The notes under the pieces are model-generated. The model was not told the DNA's origin, made no database searches, and saw only the letters and a list, made by a program, of their open reading frames with translations. DNA of 43,226 nucleotides from Bacteroides sp. UBA1317. GTDB taxonomy: Bacteria > Bacteroidota > Bacteroidia > Bacteroidales > Bacteroidaceae. The stretch is taken from assembly GCA_002307035.1 (NCBI GenBank), contig DBTL01000081.1, positions 1-43,226 on the forward strand, written 5' to 3'. The position numbers and the translations under genes were made by a program. Of the stretch, positions 33,542 to 42,518 are shown piece after piece (within the stretch, counting starts at the first letter, position 1; each line of letters starts with the position of its first letter).

Positions 33542-34995
33542 TATCTTTCAACAAATGAAGGAATCAAATAATCTTTAGCCTTTGACAAGACTGTCTTTAC
33601 TTTATTGATTTCCAAGAAAGAAGTGCCACCACCTTCACCAAAGCTGCCACTAAGATAAGCCACCATGTCACTTTCGGCAAGACGTCCTTCTTTCAACAAC
33701 AACTCAAGAGCCGAAAAGAAATAAGCTTGTGCATTCACTTTTTCTTCCAAGTAGATAGGTAAAACGCCGTACGACAAGGCTAGTAAACGCATTGTCTTTT
33801 CTTTATAACACATAGCCAAAACAGGATATTTACCACGAAAAGCAGCCAGATTAAGAGCTGTACGTCCCGTGTAACTATCCGTAATAATAGCACGAATATT
33901 CATTTTTGAAGTTGCTTTAACAGCCTGTTTAGCCAAAAAAGACGTCACATCAATATTATCAGAAATCAATGGAATACGAATGTCATTTTCTTCCATTTTA
34001 TCCTTTTCAGCTTGTTCTGCTATCTTAGCCATTGTCTTCACAGCCTCCACCGGATATTTTCCGTAGGCAGTCTCTCCACTCAACATCAAAGCATCCGTAC
34101 GGTAATAAATAGCGTTAGCAATATCAGTTACCTCAGCGCGTGTCGGACGAGGATTGTTTATCATCGTATGTAGCATCTGAGTGGCCACAATCACAGGCTT
34201 CTTGGCTAAAACACATTTACGTATTAAGGTGCGTTGAATACCCGGTATTTTTTCCTGCGGAACTTCTATTCCTAAATCCCCACGAGCCACCATAACGCCA
34301 TAAGCTACTTCCAAAATTTCATCGATATTATCAACGCCTTCTTGATTTTCTATTTTAGCAATAATTTTAATTTCACTATGATGCTCATCAAGAATCTGTT
34401 GAATATCAAGCACATCTTGTTTGTTACGAACAAAAGAATGAGCGATGAAATCGATATCTTTCTCTATGGCAAAAAGAATATTATTTCTGTCTTTCTCAGT
34501 CAGAGAAGGCAGATTAATGCGTACTCCGGGTACATTCACACTCTTGCGGCTTCCCAAGGTTGCATCATTCTGAACTTCGCAAAACAAGCATTCATCGGTT
34601 TGTTCCAAGATACGAAGTGCCAAGTCTCCATCATCAATCAGCACATCTCCTCCCACACAAACATCTTTTATAAAGCCAGGATAAGAAACAGCAATACATT
34701 CTCGAGTAGTCTCACGAAACGGATCACCTACAATCTTCACTTTCTCTCCTATACTATAAGCTATCGGCTCAGCACAAGCAGTAGTTCTTACTTCCGGCCC
34801 CTTAGTATCCATTAAGATGGCAATCTTATTCGATACCACTCTCACATTATTTATAACGCTCTCAATACCTGCTTTATCAGCATGAGCAGTATTCAGGCGA
34901 ACAACATTCATGCCCGCTTCATACAATTGCGCAAGAAAATCAACATCACAACGACGATCTGAAATAGATGCAACTATTTTAGTATGCTTTTTCAT
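33541..34995 (-). CDS. pyk: Pyruvate kinase
   Basis: The 484-residue glycolytic enzyme makes pyruvate and ATP from PEP and ADP. MDTKGPEVRT is at 62-71, KIENQEG supplies the catalytic lysine, VARGDLGIEVP the metal site, and MLHTMINNPRPTRAEVTDIANA (in parts MLHTMIN and PTRAEVTDIANA) is the PK signature region. A C-terminal allosteric-type domain is present. The N terminus (KIVASISDRRCD, VVRLNTAHAD) departs from the usual TIGPAS and NFSHG; I believe this is normal for Bacteroides Pyk. It follows aroQ by 30 bases. Confidence 0.95.
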   Translation of the reverse strand: MKKHTKIVASISDRRCDVDFLAQLYEAGMNVVRLNTAHADKAGIESVINNVRVVSNKIAILMDTKGPEVRTTACAEPIAYSIGEKVKIVGDPFRETTRECIAVSYPGFIKDVCVGGDVLIDDGDLALRILEQTDECLFCEVQNDATLGSRKSVNVPGVRINLPSLTEKDRNNILFAIEKDIDFIAHSFVRNKQDVLDIQQILDEHHSEIKIIAKIENQEGVDNIDEILEVAYGVMVARGDLGIEVPQEKIPGIQRTLIRKCVLAKKPVIVATQMLHTMINNPRPTRAEVTDIANAIYYRTDALMLSGETAYGKYPVEAVKTMAKIAEQAEKDKMEENDIRIPLISDNIDVTSFLAKQAVKATSKMNIRAIITDSYTGRTALNLAAFRGKYPVLAMCYKEKTMRLLALSYGVLPIYLEEKVNAQAYFFSALELLLKEGRLAESDMVAYLSGSFGEGGGTSFLEINKVKTVLSKAKDYLIPSFVER

Positions 34996-35025
34996 AAATT
35001 TCTTTCAAAAATGTAATACTTAAAT

Positions 35026-35445
35026 TTATTTTTCTGTTAAAGTCTCAAGGGCTAATCGATAAGAGTTCAGTCCAAAACCGCAAATAACACCTTTGCATGC
35101 ACAAGCTATCATCGAAACATGACGAAAAGCCTCTCTTGCATGCACGTTCGAAATATGTACCTCAACGACCGGTGCTGTTACAGAGCGGATAGCATCTTGT
35201 AAGGCTATGGATGTATGTGTATATGCCCCGGCATTCAATATGATTCCATCCACATCGAATCCGACCTCTTGTATCTTGTTTATCAGTTCCCCCTCTACGT
35301 TAGACTGATAATAGGATATTTCCACATGGCCATACTTTGCCCGAAGCTCAACCAAATAGTCTTCAAAAGTAACACTTCCATAAATAGAAGGTTCACGTTT
35401 GCCTAATAGATTGATATTGGGGCCGTTAATAATCTGTATCCTCAT
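35026..35445 (-). CDS. aroQ: 3-dehydroquinate dehydratase, type II
   Basis: The 139-residue enzyme of the shikimate pathway converts 3-dehydroquinate to 3-dehydroshikimate. GPNINLLG is at 8-15, the catalytic Tyr is Tyr22 in SIYG, LNAGAYTHTS is the central motif (about 75-84), and EVHISNVHAREAFRH (about 99-113) carries the catalytic histidine region. Length fits the small dodecameric type II class (about 140-150). It is first in the minus-strand operon and is divergent from xerD. Confidence 0.96.
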   Translation of the reverse strand: MRIQIINGPNINLLGKREPSIYGSVTFEDYLVELRAKYGHVEISYYQSNVEGELINKIQEVGFDVDGIILNAGAYTHTSIALQDAIRSVTAPVVEVHISNVHAREAFRHVSMIACACKGVICGFGLNSYRLALETLTEK

Positions 35446-35468
35446 AACACAATCTTAATGTTTTTTAA

Positions 35469-35476
35469 TACCTTTG
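35469..35476 (+). promoter_or_regulatory. -7 promoter box of xerD
   Basis: TACCTTTG is an exact match, 44 bases before the xerD ATG. It lies to the left of the aroQ -7 box, so the two promoters overlap and face each other. Confidence 0.65.
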
Positions 35477-35501
35477 TTGCCAAGAACAATATTTCAAAAT
35501 G

Positions 35502-35509
35502 CAAAGGTA
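35502..35509 (-). promoter_or_regulatory. -7 promoter box of the aroQ operon
   Basis: On the minus strand TACCTTTG is an exact match, 57 bases before the aroQ ATG. It forms an 8-bp inverted repeat with the xerD box. Confidence 0.65.
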
Positions 35510-35519
35510 GAAAAAAGAA

Positions 35520-36458
35520 ATGATATTAGATGAAGAAAAGCACAAGAACGAGAAAGCAATAATCAAAAAATATCAGCAATATCTGAAATTAGAGAAGTCC
35601 TTGTCACCAAACACACTAGAAGCATACAATACTGACTTGGAAAAGCTCATGGGGTTCTTATCATCGGAGAACATTAGCATCCTACAAACCACCATCAACG
35701 ACCTCGAGCAATTCATCGCCAGCTTGCATGACATTGGCATCCACGCCCGCTCACAAGCCCGAATCATTTCGGGTATTAAATCTTTCTTTCGTTTTTTAAT
35801 ATTAGAAGACTACATCAAAGTAGATCCTTCCGAATTAATTGAAGGGCCACAAGTTGGCTTCAAGCTACCTGAGGTATTAACCATAGAAGAAATCGATGCC
35901 ATAATCTCCTCTATCGATCTGAGCAAGAACGAAGGACAACGAAACCGAGCAATCTTGGAAACCCTTTACAGTTGCGGATTGCGGGTATCCGAGTTAACGT
36001 CGTTAAAAATATCCAACCTTTATTTAGAAGAGGAGTTCATCAAAGTAGAAGGAAAGGGCAGTAAACAACGCCTTGTACCTATCTCTCAAAAAGCCATTAA
36101 AGAGATAAAGCTCTATTTCATTGACAGAAATAAACAGAATATAAAAAAAGGATATGAAGATTTTGTCTTCTTGAGCAAAAGAGGAAGCGGACTATCCAGA
36201 ATTATGATTTTTCACATCATAAAAGAACTTGTTCAAATAGCAGGTATAACGAAGATAGTCAGCCCACATACTTTCAGGCATTCATTTGCTACCCATCTTC
36301 TCGAAGGAGGTGCCAATTTAAGGGCCATACAAAGCATGTTGGGGCACGAATCAATCGCAACAACAGAAATATATACTCATATTGACCGGGACATGCTAAG
36401 AAGCGAAATAATAGAGCACCATCCGCGCAATATCAAGTATAGAAAAGAAAAGCAGTAA
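35520..36458 (+). CDS. xerD: Site-specific tyrosine recombinase XerD
   Basis: The 312-residue recombinase resolves chromosome dimers at dif with a partner XerC-like enzyme. An N-terminal SAM-like core-binding domain (about 14-100) precedes the catalytic domain. The active-site set is complete: Arg155, Lys179, His250, Arg253, His276 and the nucleophile Tyr285 (EIYTHID). Length is near the family norm (about 300). It stands alone downstream of its own promoter, with no integrated element next to it, so it is the housekeeping enzyme rather than an integrase. Confidence 0.93.
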   Translation: MILDEEKHKNEKAIIKKYQQYLKLEKSLSPNTLEAYNTDLEKLMGFLSSENISILQTTINDLEQFIASLHDIGIHARSQARIISGIKSFFRFLILEDYIKVDPSELIEGPQVGFKLPEVLTIEEIDAIISSIDLSKNEGQRNRAILETLYSCGLRVSELTSLKISNLYLEEEFIKVEGKGSKQRLVPISQKAIKEIKLYFIDRNKQNIKKGYEDFVFLSKRGSGLSRIMIFHIIKELVQIAGITKIVSPHTFRHSFATHLLEGGANLRAIQSMLGHESIATTEIYTHIDRDMLRSEIIEHHPRNIKYRKEKQ

Positions 36459-36564
36459 CAATCTAAACTATAGGAGACCATTCTTTGTTCATAAATAATA
36501 AAGATCAAAATGAGTGCTTTTTCTACATTGATTATATTAAATTATAATAAAAATAATGCTATGA

Positions 36565-36595
36565 TTGCCGAAACACGTAAGATTTAATATCTTTG
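36565..36595 (+). promoter_or_regulatory. Promoter of the TPR lipoprotein gene
   Basis: TTG (36565-36567), a 20-base spacer and TATCTTTG (36588-36595, exact) give a strong promoter with a leader of about 70 bases. Confidence 0.8.
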
Positions 36596-36672
36596 CGTAT
36601 CTTTCTAGCATGTGCCGTGAAAGCCGATGAATAGACAAAATTTCAATTAGAAACATTTAATTTATATCTAGA

Positions 36673-38370
36673 ATGATTAAGAAGTTGTATTTGCCGTTAC
36701 TTATGGCTATGATTGTTGCACTCTCATCGTGTAGCAAAAAGATGGGTGAATTGTCATCTGATTATTTCACTACGACCCCCCAGGTTCTGGAAGCAGTAGC
36801 TGGTAAAGTTCCCGTAACTATTAACGGAAAATTTCCTGAAAAGTACTTTAACAAGAAAGCTGTAGTAGAAGTAACTCCCGTTTTGAAATGGGAAGGAGGT
36901 CAGGTAAAAGGACAGCCTGCAGTATTCCAAGGAGAAAAAGTGGAAGGAAACGACCAAACTATTTCTTATAAAGCAGGCGGTAGCTACACGATGAAGACAT
37001 CGTTTGATTACGTTCCTGAAATGGCTAAATCTGAATTATACCTTGAGTTTAATGTAAAGATTGGCAAGAAAACAATTGCTATTCCTCCTGTTAAAGTGGC
37101 TGATGGTGTGATCTCAACTTCAGAACTTCTTGGTAACACTTTAAGTAGCGCCAATCTTGCTAATGGTGACGATGCCTTCCAACGTATCATAAAAGATGCT
37201 CACCAAGCGAACATAATGTTCCTTATCCAACAAGCTAACTTACGTGCCAGTGAATTAAAATCTTTAGGTATTAAAGATTTCAATAAACAAGTTGCAGACG
37301 TAAATGCCGCTGAAAACAAAAAAATCAGCAACATCGAAATTTCAGCTTATGCATCTCCAGATGGTGGAATGGACCTAAACACTGGTTTGGCAGAAAAGCG
37401 TGAAGCTAACACCGCTAAATACTTGAATAAAGAACTTAAAAAAGGAAAAGTAAACGCTACCGTTGACTCTAAATATACTGCTGAAGATTGGGACGGATTC
37501 CAGGAATTAGTGTCTAAATCAAACATCCAAGATAAAGAATTGATTCTTCGTGTTCTTTCAATGTATCAAGATCCTGAACAAAGAGAAAGAGAAATCAAAA
37601 ACATCTCTTCTGTTTACAAGAACCTGGCTGACGACATTCTTCCTCAATTGAGACGTTCACGTTTGACTTTAAACTACGAAATCATTGGTAAGTCTGACGA
37701 AGAAATTGCTAAATTAGCTGATACTGATGCTAGCCAATTGAACGTTGAAGAACTTCTTTATGCTTCAACTCTAACAAAAGACAACGCTAAGAAAGAGGAA
37801 ATCTTCACTAAAGCAACGAAACAATTCCCTAACGACTATCGTGCATACAACAATCTTGGTAACATCGCTTATCAAGCTGGTGACCTTGCAAAAGCTGAAT
37901 CATTCTTTAAAAAAGCTGCCAGCATAAAAGCTACTCCTGAAGTAAATATGAATCTTGGTCTTGTTGCTTTGGCTAAAGGCGACAAAACCGCTGCTGAGTC
38001 TTACTTCGGCAAAGCTGCCGGAGCTAAGGAATTAAGCGAATCAATGGGTAACTTGTACGTTGCGCAAGGCCAATACGAAAGAGCAGTAAACTCTTTTGGT
38101 GGTGCAAAAACAAACAGTGCTGCTTTGGCTCAGATCTTAGCTAAAGATTATAATAAAGCTAAAAACACTCTTGCCGGTGTTGAAAATCCTGATGCTTACA
38201 CAGATTACTTAATGGCTATCCTAGGTGCAAGAACAAACAATGCATCTATGCTAACAAGCAGTCTTAAGAGCGCAATCAAGAAAGATGCTTCATTAGCTAA
38301 GAAAGCTTCAACTGACCTTGAGTTTGCTAAGTACTTCAATGACGCTACTTTTTTGAGCGTTATCAAATAA
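36673..38370 (+). CDS. Envelope lipoprotein with OmpA-like segment and TPR repeats
   Basis: The 565-residue product has a lipobox ending at Cys20 (ALSSC). A beta-rich N-terminal part follows (about 35-150), then a middle segment with ISAYASPDGG and RANTAKYL-like residues (near 220-250, read here as AEKREANTAKYL) reminiscent of the OmpA peptidoglycan-binding fold. C-terminal tetratricopeptide repeats (about 350-470; NDYRAYNNLGNIAYQAG) complete it. Codon use is rich in frequent codons (GCT, AAA, GAA), suggesting high expression. I do not recognise a named gene. It may link outer membrane and peptidoglycan or assemble a surface complex. Confidence 0.8.
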   Translation: MIKKLYLPLLMAMIVALSSCSKKMGELSSDYFTTTPQVLEAVAGKVPVTINGKFPEKYFNKKAVVEVTPVLKWEGGQVKGQPAVFQGEKVEGNDQTISYKAGGSYTMKTSFDYVPEMAKSELYLEFNVKIGKKTIAIPPVKVADGVISTSELLGNTLSSANLANGDDAFQRIIKDAHQANIMFLIQQANLRASELKSLGIKDFNKQVADVNAAENKKISNIEISAYASPDGGMDLNTGLAEKREANTAKYLNKELKKGKVNATVDSKYTAEDWDGFQELVSKSNIQDKELILRVLSMYQDPEQREREIKNISSVYKNLADDILPQLRRSRLTLNYEIIGKSDEEIAKLADTDASQLNVEELLYASTLTKDNAKKEEIFTKATKQFPNDYRAYNNLGNIAYQAGDLAKAESFFKKAASIKATPEVNMNLGLVALAKGDKTAAESYFGKAAGAKELSESMGNLYVAQGQYERAVNSFGGAKTNSAALAQILAKDYNKAKNTLAGVENPDAYTDYLMAILGARTNNASMLTSSLKSAIKKDASLAKKASTDLEFAKYFNDATFLSVIK

Positions 38371-38394
38371 GAAGTTAACTACAAAAAATCAATA

Positions 38395-38437
38395 AAAAAG
38401 AGTTGCTTGCCACATAAATGGCAGGCAACTCTTTTTT
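38395..38437 (+). terminator. Rho-independent terminator of the TPR lipoprotein gene
   Basis: An 18-bp stem (38395-38412 with 38419-38436, one G-T pair) with loop CATAAA ends in a T run. Confidence 0.92.
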
Positions 38438-38473
38438 ATTATCCACAAAAGCATTACATTCGCAAAAAAAAGA

Positions 38474-39490
38474 ATGAATAAGATTTGTCTTTTATTTATT
38501 GCATCTCTTTGCTTATTCGGATGTAATTCACATTCAGGTAAAGTTAATATAAGCGGTGAAATTAAAGGACTGGGAAACGAAACCATCTATCTTTATGGCA
38601 CAAACGAATTATCCGACCTAATGGATACGATCTATGTAAAAGAAGATAAGTTTTCCCACACTCTCTCCATAGATACCCTCACCTCTGCCATGCTATTTCT
38701 CAACTCCCAAACCGAATGCCCTCTCTTCTTAGCAAAAGGAGACAAAATTGAAATAAAAGGAGATAGAAAGCATCTAAACCTTCTTGAAGTCACAGGAAAT
38801 CGCTTCAATGAAGAAATCACCAACTTTCAGCAGTCGATAAACAGTAAGGGAAGATTGTCTGAAAAAATGCTAGAGAATAAAGCAGAAGAATTTATTCGTC
38901 AGCACCATACCTCTATAGTTAGCATCTATTTACTCAAAAAATATTTTGTTCAGAAAGCAACTCCTGACTTTAGCAAGATAAAACAACTCATCGCCTTAAT
39001 GAATGGACAATTACAAGATGACCCTTACATCGATCAACTCAGCAAATTTATAGAACAATATGAAAATGTAGGCATCGGCAAGCCTGCTCCATTCTTTAGT
39101 ATCAATAGTGTAAGCGGCAAAAGAATTTCTCTTTCTGACATTAAAGGTAAATACATACTGCTAAACTTCTGGGCATCATGGAGCGACTCATGCAAGAAGG
39201 AAAACCGAGAACTACGAAAGATTCATCAAATTTATGGTAAGAAAGCCAACTTCACCATGCTCGGCATTTCACTGGATATTGATAAGCAAAGCTGGAAACA
39301 AACCGTGAAAAATGACACGCTTAACTGGCAACAACTTTGCGACTTCTCCGGATGGGGATCATCCGCAATCAAACAATACTCCATACAAAGCTTACCAAGC
39401 TATTATCTTATTGCCCCTGATGGCAAGATTGTAGCAAGGGAACAAAATTGTGAAGCACTAAAAAGAAAGATACAAGAGATCGTCAAATAA
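38474..39490 (+). CDS. TlpA-like thioredoxin-fold lipoprotein lacking the first active-site cysteine
   Basis: The 338-residue product has a lipobox ending at Cys17 (LCLFGC), an N-terminal DUF4369-like domain (about 25-115), a helical linker and a C-terminal TlpA/AhpC-TSA domain (about 195-338). The active site reads W236-S-D-S-C240, where thiol reductases have WCxxC, so only the second cysteine remains. The cis-proline segment LPSYYLI is intact. It may bind or sense rather than reduce a disulfide. TACATTCG (38455-38462) is a weak -7 box with almost no leader. Confidence 0.85.
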   Translation: MNKICLLFIASLCLFGCNSHSGKVNISGEIKGLGNETIYLYGTNELSDLMDTIYVKEDKFSHTLSIDTLTSAMLFLNSQTECPLFLAKGDKIEIKGDRKHLNLLEVTGNRFNEEITNFQQSINSKGRLSEKMLENKAEEFIRQHHTSIVSIYLLKKYFVQKATPDFSKIKQLIALMNGQLQDDPYIDQLSKFIEQYENVGIGKPAPFFSINSVSGKRISLSDIKGKYILLNFWASWSDSCKKENRELRKIHQIYGKKANFTMLGISLDIDKQSWKQTVKNDTLNWQQLCDFSGWGSSAIKQYSIQSLPSYYLIAPDGKIVAREQNCEALKRKIQEIVK

Positions 39491-39536
39491 CACGTTCCCT
39501 TTGTTACACATAAAAGTCCAACAAAACTACTAGCTA

Positions 39537-41075
39537 ATGCTTGTCAAATTATTCGGTGCAGCCGTTCAAGGCATAGAAGCCACCGTCATCACTATCGAAG
39601 TCAACTGTTCACGAGGTTGCATGTTCTATCTTGTCGGCCTACCCGACTCAGCAGTTAAAGAGAGCCATCAACGCATCATCTCCGCCCTACAGGTAACCGG
39701 ATACAAAATGCCCACGAGCAATATTGTGATCAACATGGCCCCGGCCGATATCCGCAAAGAAGGTTCCGCCTACGATTTACCTCTGGCCATCGGCATGCTT
39801 GCCGCAAGCGAAACCATTGCCTGCGATAAACTTTCTCAGTACGTAATAATGGGTGAGCTTAGCCTTGACGGGAGCATTCAACCCATCAAAGGGGCTCTAC
39901 CCATTGCCATAAAAGCAAGAGAAGAAAAACTGGAAGGCATCATCGTTCCTCTCCAAAATGCTCGCGAGGCAGCAGTGGTAAATAATCTGAAGGTGTTTGG
40001 TGTCAGTAATATCAAAGAAGTCATTGAATTCTTTAATGGCGAACAGAACTTAGAACCAATAACCGTCGACACGCGAGAAGAGTTTTATGCACAACAAACC
40101 ATCTTTGACTCTGACTTCTGCGAAGTAAAAGGACAGGAAAATGTGAAACGAGCGCTCGAAGTAGCCGCCGCAGGAGGACACAACATTATTATGATAGGAG
40201 CTCCCGGAAGTGGCAAGTCAATGATGAGTAAGCGATTACCATCCATTCTGCCACCTCTTTCACTTAACGAAAGTCTGGAAACCACCAAAATCCATTCCGT
40301 GGCCGGTAAACTTAGCCGCAACTCCTCACTTATCTCCAAACGTCCTTTTCGCGATCCACATCACACCATCTCTCAAGTAGCCATGGTGGGCGGAGGCAGC
40401 TTCCCACAGCCTGGAGAAATTAGTCTGGCTCACAACGGCGTACTATTCTTAGACGAATTACCGGAATTCAACCGAAGCGTACTCGAAGTGCTCCGTCAAC
40501 CACTTGAGGACAGAAAAATAACCATTTCCCGGTCCCGATGCAGCATTGATTACCCCGCCAGCTTCATGCTCGTAGCCTCTATGAACCCGTGTCCTTGCGG
40601 ATACTACAACCATCCCACAAAAGCTTGTGTTTGTAACCCGGGGCAGGTTCAGAAATATCTCAATAAAATCTCCGGACCGCTACTCGACCGCATTGACATA
40701 CAGATAGAAATCGTACCAGTACCTTTCGATAAGATGTCCGACGCACGCCAAGGAGAAGCTAGCAGCGTCATACGAGAAAGGGTTATCAAAGCAAGAAAGA
40801 TACAAGAAAAACGTTTTCTTTCCTATCCGGGCGTTCACAGCAATGCACAAATGACAAGCCGGCTCTTAGCCACGTATGCCCAACTAGATGAGAAAGGACT
40901 TAACCTCTTGAAGCAAGCCATGAATCGCCTAAATCTATCTGCCCGGGCATACGACAGAATTCTAAAAGTATCCCGTACCATTGCCGATCTAGAAGGAAGC
41001 GAAAAGATTTTGCCTTCACATCTTGCCGAAGCTATTGGCTATCGCAACCTCGATAGGGAGAACTGGGCCGGATAA
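39537..41075 (+). CDS. comM: YifB/ComM family Mg-chelatase-like AAA+ ATPase
   Basis: The 512-residue protein has an N-terminal LonC-like domain (about 1-165; FYLVGLPDSAVKES), an AAA+ domain with Walker A GAPGSGKS (221-228) and Walker B LFLDELPEF, and a C-terminal Mg-chelatase domain. The cysteine-rich NPCPCGYYNHPTKACVC segment is typical of the family. In naturally competent bacteria ComM is a helicase that promotes branch migration of incoming DNA. In Bacteroides the role is presumed to be in recombination. A GAGG/CCTC-type hairpin without a T run lies just behind the stop. Confidence 0.93.
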   Translation: MLVKLFGAAVQGIEATVITIEVNCSRGCMFYLVGLPDSAVKESHQRIISALQVTGYKMPTSNIVINMAPADIRKEGSAYDLPLAIGMLAASETIACDKLSQYVIMGELSLDGSIQPIKGALPIAIKAREEKLEGIIVPLQNAREAAVVNNLKVFGVSNIKEVIEFFNGEQNLEPITVDTREEFYAQQTIFDSDFCEVKGQENVKRALEVAAAGGHNIIMIGAPGSGKSMMSKRLPSILPPLSLNESLETTKIHSVAGKLSRNSSLISKRPFRDPHHTISQVAMVGGGSFPQPGEISLAHNGVLFLDELPEFNRSVLEVLRQPLEDRKITISRSRCSIDYPASFMLVASMNPCPCGYYNHPTKACVCNPGQVQKYLNKISGPLLDRIDIQIEIVPVPFDKMSDARQGEASSVIRERVIKARKIQEKRFLSYPGVHSNAQMTSRLLATYAQLDEKGLNLLKQAMNRLNLSARAYDRILKVSRTIADLEGSEKILPSHLAEAIGYRNLDRENWAG

Positions 41076-41223
41076 GCAACTAAATTATCTTCCTCTTTTC
41101 AATAACAGAAAAAATATTGAGGTAAATAAGAGCAGCTACTTTATTCATTGAATAAGGCAACAACTCCCATAGCCTAAAGCATTAGATCACATACACTAAG
41201 AGATTTACACGAAAAGAATAGTT

Positions 41224-41311
41224 GATCACGCAATTGAAGTACTATGATCACACGGTTGCGTGACTATGGTCACGCGCATGAGGGACATTGGTCACACAGC
41301 TATGTGACCAA
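41224..41311. repeat. Four tandem 22-bp repeats with internal dyad
   Basis: Units begin at 41224, 41246, 41268 and 41290, each exactly 22 bases, starting GATCAC, GATCAC, GGTCAC, GGTCAC. Units 2 and 4 also carry GTGAC on the right, making an internal palindrome; in unit 4, TGGTCACA and TGTGACCA pair. Isolated GATCAC copies flank the array (41185, 41328). The period is two helical turns and not a multiple of three, so this is a DNA- or RNA-level signal. The remaining part of 41076-41411 holds no gene. Confidence 0.75.
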
Positions 41312-41411
41312 GTATTCTATAAACAACGATCACTTAGAGTATGAATGAAAAGCCCTTAATAGAGCTATACTGCCGGCTTACTTCATACGATAACGTTTCA
41401 TTTCATAGAGA

Positions 41412-42272
41412 TCAAACGTATGGAGGCTTTTTATATTCACTTGGCGTTAATCCCGTTACACTTTTGAATAGCTTATTGAAATAAGAAATATTATTAAAAG
41501 CTAGGTTGTAAGCTATTTCTTTTATAGGCAAATCATCGATAATAAGCATCACCTGAGCTCTTTCTATTTTTTTCTGATTTATATATTGTATTGGAGTACA
41601 CTTCATTTCCTTTTTAAAAAGCTTTATAAAGTGGTCATCAGTAAGAAAACAAAGATCAGATAGTTGACCAATAGTGATCGTCTTATTTATATTCTTCCGA
41701 ATATAACGTAAAACTTTTAAGAGCCTATTATCCGTGATTTCAAGTCTCATCTCAGCCGTCTTTAAGAATCTGGAGAAGAGTTGCTGCAAAATGCCTTTCG
41801 TTTCAATTATTAGGTAGTACGGTAATTGCTGATTCTCTGATATGTTTCTCAATAACGTTTGTGAATTATCATAGAAAGAAGGATCATAAAGTTTTAGTGC
41901 ACGATTTGGATTTATTTTTAATAAACGTTTAACCAACAACACATCTGTATCAGTAGCATCTACCTCAACGGGGAAGTGAAGTTGTTCAATAAGGCTGAGA
42001 GTTTCACTTTGCTCTTCATAAATATGGATATAATACAATGAAAAATAGCCATCACAGACGTAGCTATGCAGAGTAAAAGATGGAATCAGATATAAATGAT
42101 TGGGCGTTAGATCATAAATTCCGCTAGGCAGTACAATTTTAGCGGCACCATCTTCCACCCAATAAAGCCTTGTAAACGGACTACTCACCTTACTCCAGTT
42201 CCAATCGGCATTATGAATAGCATGCCCTATATTTAGCAAAGTGAAATTCAAATATTCTTTCTCTTTAACCAT
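41412..42272 (-). CDS. AraC family transcriptional regulator
   Basis: The 286-residue protein has an N-terminal cupin-like sensing domain (about 15-130; YWVEDGAAKIVLPSGIYDL near 32-50 and LYLIPSFTLHSY near 56-67). The C-terminal AraC DNA-binding domain has two helix-turn-helix units (about 185-283; TIGQLSDLCFLTDDHFIKLFK and IKEIAYNLAFNNISYFNKLFK in shorter parts), ending GLTPSEYKK. It is divergent from a GH29 fucosidase and probably activates it in response to a sugar ligand (inference). Its -7 box would be TATCTTCG (42298-42305), one mismatch from consensus. Confidence 0.92.
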   Translation of the reverse strand: MVKEKEYLNFTLLNIGHAIHNADWNWSKVSSPFTRLYWVEDGAAKIVLPSGIYDLTPNHLYLIPSFTLHSYVCDGYFSLYYIHIYEEQSETLSLIEQLHFPVEVDATDTDVLLVKRLLKINPNRALKLYDPSFYDNSQTLLRNISENQQLPYYLIIETKGILQQLFSRFLKTAEMRLEITDNRLLKVLRYIRKNINKTITIGQLSDLCFLTDDHFIKLFKKEMKCTPIQYINQKKIERAQVMLIIDDLPIKEIAYNLAFNNISYFNKLFKSVTGLTPSEYKKPPYV

Positions 42273-42297
42273 TGGTGTTTTTCGTTTCTACGTTAAG

Positions 42298-42305
42298 CGA
42301 AGATA
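42298..42305 (-). promoter_or_regulatory. Weak -7 box of the AraC gene
   Basis: On the minus strand TATCTTCG differs from TAnnTTTG at one position and lies 25 bases before the ATG. Confidence 0.4.
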
Positions 42306-42401
42306 AACTAATAATTTTGAGAATTACACTAATCGCCCTGAAAACATTGAAATAACATCATTCTTTATCGAAATAACAGAAGTTCATTTGATCCATACAA
42401 C

Positions 42402-42418
42402 ACTCATTAATAATGAGT
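42402..42418. promoter_or_regulatory. Perfect 17-bp palindrome between araC and the fucosidase gene
   Basis: ACTCATTA and TAATGAGT are perfect arms around A42410. It lies about 93 bases upstream of the fucosidase -7 box, a plausible operator or activator position. Confidence 0.5.
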
Positions 42419-42510
42419 TAACAATCAGTGATAAATTCCATAAAATCACGAATAACGATATTGTGCTATAATGTATCGAGATAGTGTAATAGTTATGAGT
42501 ACATATCTGC

Positions 42511-42518
42511 TAACTTTG
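42511..42518 (+). promoter_or_regulatory. -7 promoter box of the fucosidase gene
   Basis: TAACTTTG is an exact match, 31 bases before the ATG. No -33 box is visible, consistent with a promoter that needs an activator. Confidence 0.7.

Noticed and set aside
35520..36458. xerD as an integrase of a mobile element
   Set aside because: No attachment-site repeats, tRNA target or mobility genes nearby; length and position match the chromosomal XerD.
41224..41311. Repeat array as a CRISPR
   Set aside because: Units are contiguous 22-bp degenerate repeats with no unique spacers between them, and there are no cas genes.
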